Shown in pieces: positions 38,244-49,900 of a stretch of DNA of 64,000 nt. Below the pieces are notes generated by a model that saw nothing but the letters and a program-made list of their open reading frames with translations, was not told the DNA's origin and made no database searches. Each line of letters begins with the position of its first letter. Within the stretch, counting starts at the first letter, position 1. The translations under genes and the position numbers were made by a program. This DNA is from Ascaris suum. Taxonomy: Eukaryota; Nematoda; Chromadorea; Rhabditida; Ascarididae. The stretch lies in assembly GCA_013433145.1 (NCBI GenBank), contig CM024168.1, positions 14,624,868 to 14,688,867 of the forward strand, given 5' to 3'.

Positions 38244-41214
38244 CTGAAAGGTAAGCAAGTTTTATATGAGATAAGCAAAATACCGTGCGCTAGAAGAGTA
38301 ACGTCGAAATATCAACGAAGCAAAAAATCTGGCATATAAATTAGAAAATAATGCGGTGAATTTAATTGAAATTAAGGATGGATAGCAAAACCCGAGCATC
38401 CCTCTCATTTTCAGGCACTTCGCAGGTGTAGAGACCTCTGAACACCTCAAACTGTCATCTTCAATGAAAGTTACTTGTTACCCGAATACTCGACAATGGT
38501 GCCGGAAGCCCGGTGCAGAAAAACTTACATCGACAAATGGATGTAGAAAATTAAGGTGTGGTATGAGTTCGTTAATGTCACAGTCATAATAACTCTTCCC
38601 TTTCATTTAAACGTCTGGTACAATCACCTATTACATATAACCATCAGGATTAGAAGACATCATAGTGTCTCGCAAACGAATCTCTTCGGATCATTCATTT
38701 ACAACGTTTAAGGAAACGACAGTATTGATAGCCGGGTATATACGCTGAGGTTCGCATTTTCTATCTTTTATTATTAATGGAATGACAGATGAGCAGCAAG
38801 CCACACGCAGCTTGAAGGGCCAAAATACAAGTGACTTTAAAAAGTGTGTGAGAAAGACGAAAAACAAGACAGAAGAAAGAATAAATTTGCGACCAAAGAA
38901 AAGCGAGCAACTGGGTTGCAGTGAATGTGAAACTTGAGATGGCAAAGCGCAAATCTGATGCTATATCTTTTTCTTTCATCACAACGCTTTCCCATCAATG
39001 AGCTGAGATTTGAGAAACTTACGAGCAGTTGCGAATAATCTTATCTGCGCTTTTCACGATGTTTTCCTATAAAAGGCATAGCCCTAATAAATTCTTTACG
39101 AAAATTTTGAACTATAATCGCATTTCAGCAATTGTGCAATAAAAATTTGGTTTACAAATTTCAACGCACCTACTATTTAATATTCCCCCTAAAATGAGTA
39201 ATTTAACTCAATAATTCCCTCAGCAGTCGAGAAGGGATTCCCAGCAAAAGTTTTACGTACTTCAGCGTTCATGTTGAACAGATAAAAACACGGGCAAACA
39301 CATAAATACAAGTCTGCCACTGAAAAAAAAAAACAACCTCGTAATGCATTCAATGAGTGAATTATAGTCAGCAATAAAAAGCACAATCTTTGGAGACATA
39401 TTTCCGCCTATCAGCTGTGCCCCGATATGCAAATTTAGTCATCTCAAAAACAAATATTAACATCTCCCCCACTATCAACATATCGACGAAATTGCCAGCC
39501 TCTAGCACAGTCACAATATTTGAAAGTTTGCCAATCCCATAAATACCAATTCATGAATTACGCCTTATGAATTTTATCAAAGATTGCAGCACAAAATCAT
39601 CTGTCACCTAATTAATGGATGTGCATTGCGCACAAGTCGAATGACGTCGATTGCGTCTTCGATGTCGCATGTGATTCGATCTTTCGGTGGCCATTTTGTG
39701 ACATTCTATAGGTTTCAATCGTGTTCCGTCTTTTTCTTCATTCGTTTTCTCTCATATTTTTCTAATATTTGTGTTAGAAACTTTTAAGGATTTACTTGAA
39801 TAATCTATGCGTTATAATATTAAATTATTCTCTGAAAAAATCATTAATTTAAAGTTCAAGTTTATTTCTTTACTTAGATTTGCCACTAACTTTTAATCTT
39901 AGAGGTATCGTTTTTGCATTAATTAATTTTTTATTATGTTTTTATTTATTATTCTCTATGTGTCAATCTCTCATTGGCATAATTTTCGATGAGCATTAAT
40001 CAGTGCCTAGAGAAGTTGGTACAATTGTCTCCATTTTTTTTTGAATATGAGGGAATATCTTGGGAAATAAACATTGAATTTAAAAGATTGATGCGGAAGT
40101 CTATAAAAACTTGACAAATTATCGCCTCTTTCTACTCGACAATTACACAACTTCTTTTTTTTTCGTATGAGGCAATTTCCTTCTTACACTCATAAGCACA
40201 AACTTCTCGGGCATCTGGTTTTATTGTATTTGATAGTATTGTTACAAGTAGATAATTTAAAGTCATATTAGACTGGTTAGATCCATCATTAATAATACTA
40301 ATAACTACGTAGTAACGCATCAATATATTAGTGTCGATGTTAGTGCCAATCGTTTCTTCGAAAGGAACAAACTCTATCTATTCATTCCGAACACAAATTC
40401 AGCTGTCATTTCCCAAACATCTAGCCTTCAAGAATTGCGTATTCCTCTTCAATAGGTTTTGGCGTGACGCGCCATTTCATGGCCAAGATATGGTCATGTC
40501 ATGTCATAACAAGGCTTCAGATCCCCTCATCTCCTCGATTATACCTCTATACCTGAGTACACTTCTCACATCAGTGATTTATAGTTGTTTTCATAGGTTC
40601 TGCACCACAGTTCATACCTTTCAAAGAATTCGCTTTTTTTTAAAACCACAATTTTACCGCAATTCAAAACACTTCTTGCTACCAATTCCTTAGGATAAAT
40701 CCAGCGGCTCTCTTTACAGCGACCAACTTGGAAACCAACCTAATCCACCAATTTTTCTCGCATTCTAACCTTTTATTTTGTGAGTAATGCCGCCGAAAAC
40801 CTTCATGAACAATCCGTTTTTCAACAAAAATATAATCAAACTCGTATTTTGTGTGGATAATTGAAAAATCGATCAGATTTTTGAGATTTTTTCAATAATG
40901 CGCTTTCAAAATTTCTAAAATTGTTCAGTTCTTTCAATATTGTTCGCAAAATTTTCGCCTCTTTTCTGCATTTATTTGATATGCGAACTAAATTCCTTTC
41001 AATGAAGTACCTTTGAAATTTGTGGTCATTGAAGAGAGGTGAACGAAACCGCTCATATATGTTTTTCTATATCAAAAGAAACAAGGGAATCATTATTTAT
41101 CGATGGTTATTCCAGGCTGTAAAAATCAGTATCACTACCGTTGCGAATTAAATTCCACATTGCAGACAGCTTAATGCTATGTTTGCTAACACATCGCATC
41201 GCACACATTTGCAG
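38244..41214. other. Intergenic stretch upstream of CRIPT
   Basis: No recognised exon. The segment 39600-39710 has promoter-like words, described separately. The 120-codon frame at 40331-40693 has no similarity that I recognise. Confidence 0.4.
39600..39710. promoter_or_regulatory. Possible promoter with CRE and YY1-like words
   Basis: TGACGTC (39642-39648, a CRE core) lies 40 bases before GGTGGCCATTTTGTGAC (39687-39703), a YY1-like box, in a local CpG-containing patch of otherwise A+T-rich DNA. It could serve CRIPT (1.5 kb away, opposite strand) or an unidentified plus-strand transcript. This is inference from motifs only. Confidence 0.25.
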
Positions 41215-41298
41215 TGTTTACCGTACAGCCATATGGACGGTGACAAGTCTGAGGTAGCGACATTGATGGATGACGCATCGAAGTTGCTGCAAGATTAA
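41215..41298 (+). CDS. Possible terminal exon of an unidentified plus-strand gene
   Basis: After the acceptor ACATTTGCAG an open frame encodes 27 residues (CLPYSHMDGDKSEVATLMDD, then ASKLLQD) and stops. The acidic, Met- and Lys-containing composition resembles a real C-terminus and is unlike the hydrophobic or Phe-rich frames common in this DNA. I could not find preceding exons, and no AATAAA follows closely. It does not match a family I recognise. Confidence 0.25.
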   Translation, partial: CLPYSHMDGDKSEVATLMDDASKLLQD

Positions 41299-41320
41299 TG
41301 TACAACATTTTTTGTTTATA

Positions 41321-41334
41321 CCCCCCCCCCCCCC
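41321..41334. repeat. Poly-C tract
   Basis: Fourteen consecutive C just after the possible terminal exon at 41215. Confidence 0.9.
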
Positions 41335-42141
41335 GCCGTCCTCTCCCAACTCCCTTCCACCCGCTTTTTAAAGATCACCTGTCTAGTAAAGAGCAGTTTA
41401 AGCATTTACGATTGGCATAATCCCCGACGCTTGTAAATGGAAAAATATGGTACGCAGTTTGTGAACGATTGTTGCTAAATATAGGTTGATTTTGGGGACA
41501 ATAGATGCGTCAGAATATGTTGTAAAGTAACATTTAGATGCTTGCCACTTATATTCATTCAGGTTGTGTTGGAGAGAGACGACAATTTCGAGGAGTGGGT
41601 GACACAGCGCTTTGCGTACTTTCAGTTTCGTCCTTTTTTAATAGCTGACCGCGGACCTTTATCTTTTTCCTTCACAGCCTTTCTACCTTTCTTTCGTTTG
41701 CATTCTCTCAATGGTTGGTCTCTGTTTGCAAATCGAAACGTCATCGAACTGTTGTCACGAATGGATGGCCTTCACCTTGTTTTCTCTGTGAAATATTATT
41801 ACTCACTTAAATAGCCAGTATCTGCTTTGCGTTATTGTTTGAATTCTTTTTTTTTGGAGTGAGAAGGAAGAGGGAGAGGAAAATTTTCCCACTCTTTTTC
41901 ATTATTATTGAGATTGGTCGGTTTATGTGCATGAGGAGGAAAGGATCTGCTCCGATTGATGTAATCCCCCTTTCCAAACCTGAATACGTTCCGAGGAGTG
42001 CTGAAGTTTGAAATATGTACAGCTCTTCAGGACGATCTTCTTGTTTTTGCTTAGTAACTCCCATTAATGAATATAATTTTTTTTAAAATATGATCTGTTA
42101 GATTTCTATTTTTGTTGCGTATGAAGTTACCGTTGTGTTGG

Positions 42142-42269
<128 letters not shown>

Positions 42270-42800
42270 CATTTCACGCTTCCGGTTCGCTTTATTTTGC
42301 CCATCGTGGCGATACTGCCGGAGATCTGAATGTTGTTCTTTAAATGGTCCTCGGCAAACAGTCATTTGCCACTCCGTTGTGCTGATTGGGAATGAGCATA
42401 GGGAAGGAGAAGTTTTTATCACCGAGTAAATATTACACAAATTTTTTGTTCAGATGGTCATTTTTTTGCCGGCTCCTTTATTCTTTAAATATTCGCTCGC
42501 TGTCACTATGAACATTTCGCTTAATCGGCTGATTGAATGATTCCGAATTGCTTCAAGAGGACAGTTGCACTGCGATCCATCTTCGTTGAAACTTTTCGTA
42601 GCAATATCGTATTTGTGCTTTTCTCTGTGTATGTGTGTGTCTGTCTGTTTGTCGGCCGCTTCAACTTGGGAGTCACTGAGGTTAGAGATACGAAATGCAA
42701 TGATTATGATGTTCACAATGAAATGACGTCCTCTCTGATCTTTCATATTGTTTCATCAAGCTTCGAACGAAGTTGTGTCATTCATTGAAAAGGACACAAA

Positions 42801-42896
42801 ATTTGCATCCGATTTTACGTTGATCGGATTGACATCGCATAAATGTTCGATTATGCGAAAACGAACATTTGCATACATTTTACATCAATCGGATTA
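42801..42896. repeat. Imperfect 30-bp duplication
   Basis: ATTTGCATCCGATTTTACGT and following TGATCGGATT (42801-42830) recur as ATTTGCATACATTTTACATC with AATCGGATTA (42867-42896). Confidence 0.5.
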
Positions 42897-43091
42897 TCCT
42901 CGTATATTTGTGAGAGTAGAGAAAACGAGTCTTTAGAAGATGCTAGTGGGGAGGCGGTGGAGTCACCTGAAATCTTAGAGCGTAATTTTGCATGTTTTTA
43001 GTGGAAACGTCTAGGTGTCAGAGCGAAACCTTTCTAGTTTACCTGACAGTCTTCTCTCTACCTGCAGCACTCGGACAGCTGACTAACGAAG

Positions 43092-43131
43092 CTATACTGG
43101 CCAAATTTCACAGCTGCGATCGCCAGTATAG
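43092..43131. other. Hairpin: perfect 10-bp inverted repeat upstream of PAM
   Basis: CTATACTGGC (43092-43101) and its exact reverse complement GCCAGTATAG (43122-43131) flank a 20-base spacer about 445 bases before the PAM start codon. Confidence 0.7.
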
Positions 43132-43560
43132 TTGTCGAACTGATCGTTGGCATTGCTTACGACTGTGAAAGTCATTCATCGGGCACGAGTGCTTTGCAGG
43201 CTCATTTGCACACCTCTTTCAAATTCGCACTTCTCTTAATTATGGATGTAAAAATTGTGCTTGAATAGTTAACTCATACCTTGTTGACATATATCATCCT
43301 GTTGGTTCAGGTGTTTGTTCACTTGGTTGCTGATGAAGCCAAATGTATTGTGCATGCGTCAGTGGACGGGGAAGAAAGGAGAGGGAAGAGGGATGTGAAT
43401 CGGTGAATACGAGGCTGTGCACGAATTAATTGCCGCATTACTAGAGTTCCACAGCGGGTTTCTTTCTCAGCTGTTAAATCAGTCGTATATTTATAGATTC
43501 AACCTTGGCCTTCATTCGCTTAGCACGCGCTATTTAAATGGGCGCATAATAAATTTTATA

Positions 43561-43574
43561 TATTTCAGCTGTTC
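43561..43574 (+). promoter_or_regulatory. Candidate trans-splice acceptor just before the PAM start
   Basis: TATTTCAG lies six bases before the PAM ATG. A strong acceptor this close to a start codon is typical of nematode spliced-leader addition, though a 5' UTR intron would look the same. Confidence 0.5.
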
Positions 43575-46500
43575 ATGTTGCGGGTATTATCCGTCATATT
43601 TTTGGTGTTATGCATAGTGAGGACGGTCTTATTATTGTCGGTACCACGACGTCCGCAACAACTTCGACAAATAACCGTTCAAATGAACGGATATGCACCT
43701 GATATAGTAAGCGCTTTCTTTATTTTATGAACTTTTAACTCTCTTCAGTAGTACTATTGAGACGGCGTAGTCAACATATTTGTAAAATTAGTTTCGATTA
43801 CCTCCTGAGATATTTATACCATTTAAATTCCATCCATTTAATCGATTTGATAGCTTTATTTACACCTTGAATTTCCCATGCTGTATTGTGAATAAATTCC
43901 TCAGAGAATGTGTCAGATTTCAACGTCAATTTTCTTATTCTCATTCACATTTTCACCAGTAAATTAAATAAGTGTTTAATTAGTGCAAAGCTCAGTATCG
44001 CTGATTAAGTTATAATTATATAGGAGATGGATGTATCTAATTTTATCTTTTATCTAAGAAATAAGAGAGAAGAAAGGTGAAAGCAGAACGCATACTTTAA
44101 TCGATCAGTCTCATTCTTCCTATATGAAACATCGAATAGAAGCAAAATGGAACATGAGTCATTCGTTCTTTATCATCATATGAGTGTGATGTTATTAAAG
44201 AGAGTGTGGTTGCTTTCCTGTACTGTACTTATTCACTTAATAGTGAGACATGCTAAATGCAGTGATGGCTGATGGATATCTCTCTAAAACTTATCTCCAA
44301 AAGTCTATTCTACTTCTTCCCCTCCATAATGGTTTCATTGCATTTACAGAGATACATAATACCTGTGATAATATAGAAAAATTTTATGCAATGCAAGTAT
44401 CACTTCAAAGATATGTTGTGTTGTCGGAGATGGGAGGGGGGTGGGAGAGAGAGAGAGAGGGAAGGGAACGGGAAGGAGGGAAGTGCAAGTTTAGCTTTGA
44501 TGGAGCGCGAAGACTCCTTTGAGGATAAGCAATGAACATAGCGAAAATATAAACAGTGGACATCAAAAAGATTTAAGAAGAAACCGATTTGCGTTTCTCA
44601 GCGGTCAACGAATCGTCAAAAATTGGATTCTTCTTACAAATTTTCTGACGGTATTGCAACGTATATCTCTATATATTGGCTATGAATTTGCTTTCATCCA
44701 GCGCTGAAAATATTTCGGGAGCAATGAGAAGTGTGATGTTGTTCTGGATTATTATTATCTTCACCAAATATATAAGGAAGAAATTTGCCGTAGATATAGG
44801 AAAAGAAACTAGCGAAATTCTCTTGATATATCGAAGAACAAGTACAATTAATTTGCTATGTTGAAGAATTTGTTTATGCACTGGAGAATATGAGGATTGC
44901 TCGTCTGCACTTAGAATAACAGGTAATTTCAGCAAAATATGACAGTGACCTATGCGACCTGTTTACCTTATCTGTGAAAAAAGAGGGAATTTATAGTGAT
45001 CCTTCAGTGCCTAAAGCACACGTAACAATGTGCGAATGGCAGTGTTGATACGTTCATTTTGCTTGGCATAGCAGAGGCAATATTCGGAAAAAGGGTGTAA
45101 AAGTGCAGGTATGAGACGGCTTAGAAACTATTTTGCGTACCTGTCGTTTCGACAAAAACCTTTATTTATATACGCAAGAGAAGAAAAATGCATCATATTC
45201 GTTCAGCTTCCAGGAAAATGATGTCTCACTTCATTCATTGTATAACGGATTCTAAATTTCAGGACGACGATTATGTTGCTGTAAGTATGGTCGCCGAGCC
45301 GGGATATATCGGTTCGCATCTTCTTTATCAGCTATCTTTCTTTGCATTTTTATAGGATTTTGCAAATTGGCTGTGGACAAATGCGCCAAGACGATGTCGC
45401 GTCTGTGCTTATGCACCTATTTGTCTGTCTATCTGTCTGACCGTTTACCTGTCGGGTAGTTTCAACTTGGAATCCGGGAATGTTGGAGTTGCGGGAAGCG
45501 TCAAATTTTGCTGATGCTTGTTTATTATGTATATGCCTTCAATTCGGTTTTTGCCTGTAGATTATCAGCTGCTCATATTTGTTGTGATACTGTTTACGAC
45601 TTATTTTCCCATTTAATTTTTTGTGGATGTGATGTAAACCATCGAATGCTTTTCTGCGCAATGTTCTGTGCTGATCCATTAGGTTGGGAAAGGGTTGGAG
45701 ATATTGATGGTGCTGAAAGTTTTGCGTATATTTTACATTGTTTGGTTTTTCATTTTGCGGTGATCGAGTAAAAACGACATTGGATCAGCTGAGTCATGAA
45801 AGCATTGTTCGTTGACAGCTGGTTGCTCAGGTGAACGGGATGTAAAAGCAAGTTTTTTGGCGCTGCTCGGTTTGTTCGAATTTTAGTTTGTCTCACTGCC
45901 TGCATTCAAAAAAAAATTTTCTTTATAGCTGTGCAAAGTCAGAAATTAAAGAGCCAGTGAAAGTTCGTAGGGTTTTTTATGTGACGGGAAAGCGTTCTCT
46001 AAAGTGCGGCAAAGTTTTGCGAGAAGAAGCTTTCGTGGCATTTTTAATGTTTATCTGTTCTTGTGGTAGCGCATTGTGGCGCCATTGTGTTTGCTTTTTA
46101 CACCGCAATATTTTAAAGCTTTCCTGCCTACACAACGATTCATCAAAGCGAAATGTTTGGATGATGTAGGTATAACGATGATTCGGATAAATATATGCTA
46201 GTGATTTTAGATTATTCAGAATAAATGGAAGGGGAGAGGACACCTTATACCTCAGTATAGGTAAATCAAGCTTGTGGTCTTCTTGAAAATTCTGTGAAGT
46301 TTATGGAAAATTAGCTGATGGCACATCGCATACTCAAGAAATAGAAGCATTGAAAGTGTTTAAGAACTGCATTTGAAGAGATGAGGGAAAAGACGTTAAT
46401 TGCCCCGCCTCATATAGCCACTAAACGACTGGAGTACCCTGGTACGAATCTGCTTTAATGATTTCATTCTTTAATGCATTAATGCATCAGGTGGATGCAG

Positions 46501-46822
46501 CGAGAGTGCTTTCCTGAGTAGAAAGTGATGTTATTGAGATATCCAGAAATATATGGCACAATGTCAGAAGGAAATTGGGTTTAAGTTGTATGAAGAGGCA
46601 GCAAAAATGTACGACGAAAATCACTTTTGAACGAATTTCGAAATGTTTGCGGTCAAAAGTTCAAGGGTTGAGGTCAGCGTTTGATGCTTGCTGAAGAGTA
46701 AATTTCTTGTCTTTATTTCGTAATTTATTTAAGTCTCTCTATGGTTTTATTCAAAATCTGATCTTTTATCTTTATAACAGAATTTAATGAGTTCATTAAT
46801 GATATAAGCTTTTAAATGAAGA

Positions 46823-46907
<85 letters not shown>

Positions 46908-49900
46908 GTTTCTTCAAAATCGTCTAGTAAATTATCCGTGTTTTTCTCGCGTTGATCATTTCAAATTAGCGCTAAAATGACGCACACATAAGTTTACAGT
47001 GCCACATGGTGCAGGATTTGTGCTCTGAGTACAGTTATTACATGACTTACTGAAGTCGTTAATTGTCGCGCGATGCAGTAGCACTCGTTGTCTGTAACTG
47101 TTTTATTTGTTGTTCTACGTCGGTTCATTTTTTCAGATATTTCCGACAAAGCTTATAAAAGCAGCCATGAATCGTGATTCTATTCTAATATAGCTGCACA
47201 TAGTCGTTCTGTTTATTTTTTTTTTGTGATCAAAATGTTTTGATATTTACGACTTCAAAGGATTCGTTTCTAGTGGTTGAATGATGAATCGTTGCGTTGG
47301 TGATTGATTATCTTGTTGGATAAGCTGTTGATCCATTCAGTTATTGCAAAAATTATCTTTAAACTCCACTTCTAAGTGATCAAAAAATCGCTCATCCTAA
47401 ACATTTTGCCAGAAGTGAGAATATAAGGATTCGTCGAGAGCATCATAGTAAAATTTTTTGATCATTACCCCATTTAGTTGGCATCATAATATTGATCGCA
47501 TCACACATACTTCTCTAGAAGATGAGAGGAGGAGGCCGAGATCGTTGTTGTCTTCATATATTCGTACGCATTCTTGCTTCATGACAATATTCATGCAATT
47601 TATTTTTATTACTTGCACTTGATTTTTGTAGAAATATTGGATTTAGTTTTCGTTATTTTTTTTTTAGTTTTGTTGAAATATTTCTCTATATTTAGCAGTT
47701 TTGTAATGTTCGTGGTGAATTTATTGAAGTAATAAAGAGCTAATTTACAGTTCGATTTGAACCGTTTGCACAGGCCGATCGCGTCCATCACATCCTGCTT
47801 TACGGATGTGAATATCCGGCAGTGGATAAAAAGTTTTGGAAGGGTGGAGAAACTTGCCGCGGAGGAGCTCACATACTATACGCATGGGCACGTAACGGTA
47901 AGTCTAGTCATTAATTAAAATACAATCATCACACTCTTCTTTAATGCATGTTAGGAAGTCTAAGAGGATTGACAGCCAAAACCATTTCCTTGCTTTGAAA
48001 TGAGACGGAGAGGTGAGGGAGGTATCGCTTCCCCCATCCTCCCTTCCCCTCATCAGTATAAGAAATGTTGGAGGAGTGATAGACGGAATTTCACAAAATA
48101 ACCTGACGATTAGCAGAAGGGGGCGGGCGAAGAAGATTGAGTAACGTAATACTTGGTACTCATATCGTCTAATGCGTTCATAATTAACATGGCATTTGTT
48201 TTGATATCGTTCATAAGACGACTTCTTGCTATCCTCGACATTTTGGCCTTCGATCTCCCGATTTCAGCGATGATTTCATCAAACATTTCAGGTGCGTCCT
48301 CATCTGTTAGTCGTCATCGGTAGTGATAAATGCTGATTTTTTTCTTTTGTAAAGGTGTCGTTAGTGTAATATTTTGAATGAACGAATAAATTTTTGTAAT
48401 GGGCAAACTCAGCGAATGCACTCAACTGTTTGTTAACATAACGTCATTCTAATGACTAAGAGATAGATTTTTTTCTTGCTTGAAGCGAGTTGCCTACTCT
48501 CTTCTTCTGGGAAGGGATTTGATTTGTGATGTGTGCTGAATTTCTTTAAAATTTCACAAATGCGTATCGGTATGCCATCAATAAGCAGTGGTTTTTGTTT
48601 AATATATCATTCATTCACTACGAAAAAAAGTTTTTTTTTGGGAATTTGAGCGAAAACGTTTTGGTCTCGAAAATGTTCGCACGCTTTTGCATTTAAGTTT
48701 ATGAATATTTCAGCACCGGATTTACGTCTTCCAGCCGGAGTTGCCTTTGGAGTTGGACACGAAACAGACAGCATTCGATATTTCGTATTACAGGTGAGCG
48801 CCTTGATGATGGAGGTTTTTTTTTGGTTGAAGAAAGCAATATGTGAAGAATATAGTAATTTGGCTTTGCGACCGCAGCAGATCGGAAATGGCTTCAGGAT
48901 CAAGGGCGTTCAAGTGATGAAAATGGAGAGAAAAGTTACCAGATGGTCATTGTGCATGGTCCTTAGGGGTCAGTTGATATGATTTACTTTATTATACAAC
49001 GGCATACCTTAGCATATTCACTAAGTCATCCAGTCACTGGCAGTTGTTGCACTGGCACCCGACACCCATGATACGCTACATAGATTTAATGAACTGAATG
49101 ACTGTAATGTTCGCTGACTGAATACTCAGGTGCACTATGCGCATCCATTCGCCGGTAAGCTGTTGGATTACTCGGGAGTGACCATGCATGTAATGGACGA
49201 TAGACCGCAGTATCTGGCGGCGGTGCTTCTCTTTGTTTCTGGAACTCCAATACCGCCTGGATACGCGCACTTCCAGACCAACATGAGCTGTATTTATAGG
49301 TGGGTCAATGTTTCCATTATGATCATCCTGTCATGCTGGAAGTGCTGTAGATGGATATGATACAGCAGAAAGTCGGGAAGCGTATTTTGATGGGTAGTGC
49401 GGTGTGCGCTTTCTGCATTTCAGCTGCTCGCTTCACAGACTCAAAAATAACAACACCTGATGATGTAGTTCTTAATGCGACCGGCTGCTTGCATAGATCC
49501 CATATCAGATAATTCCCATTTGTTCTGCATTCCAATGAGCACAGGGGCGAAATTGAGTTTGGGTGGATCAATTTTTGTTCTAGCTTATGCGCTCATATAC
49601 ATATGTGGGCGTTTCCACAGACAAGTAGGATGCCACCATTGCGCTATAAATTGCACGATGCAGCCACCCGTTGCGCGCTTTTAAAACAGTCTGCAAAGAG
49701 CATAATCCACTAACATAGAAATTGTTATTGTTTGAGCCTTAATTATTTTTTTTTATTTTGTAAGTGAAAGAAGGACTACGACACAGGTCGTGTTCTGTTC
49801 TATTGTATCGTGAACAGAAAACGTGCAAAGCAAACGTTCACGTAAACAACGCATAGACAGAGCTGCTAAGAGAGAGTGGAAGGGTATTTTTGCACGCACA

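Larger units (their letters stand above)
42617..45495 (+). repeat. Two copies of a dispersed TCTG-rich repeat
   Basis: Segments at about 42617-42700 and 45405-45495 share the order GTGCTT, TCTGTCTG, GTCGG and TTCAACTTGG followed by a GTTGGAG/GTTAGAG-like word. One lies upstream of the PAM start and the other in its second intron. The copies are diverged and the ends are not defined. The coordinates span both copies and the unrelated sequence between them. Confidence 0.4.

Noticed and set aside
40331..40693. 120-codon plus-strand frame
   Set aside because: Phe/Ser/Leu-rich composition typical of chance frames here, with no similarity and no flanking exon evidence.
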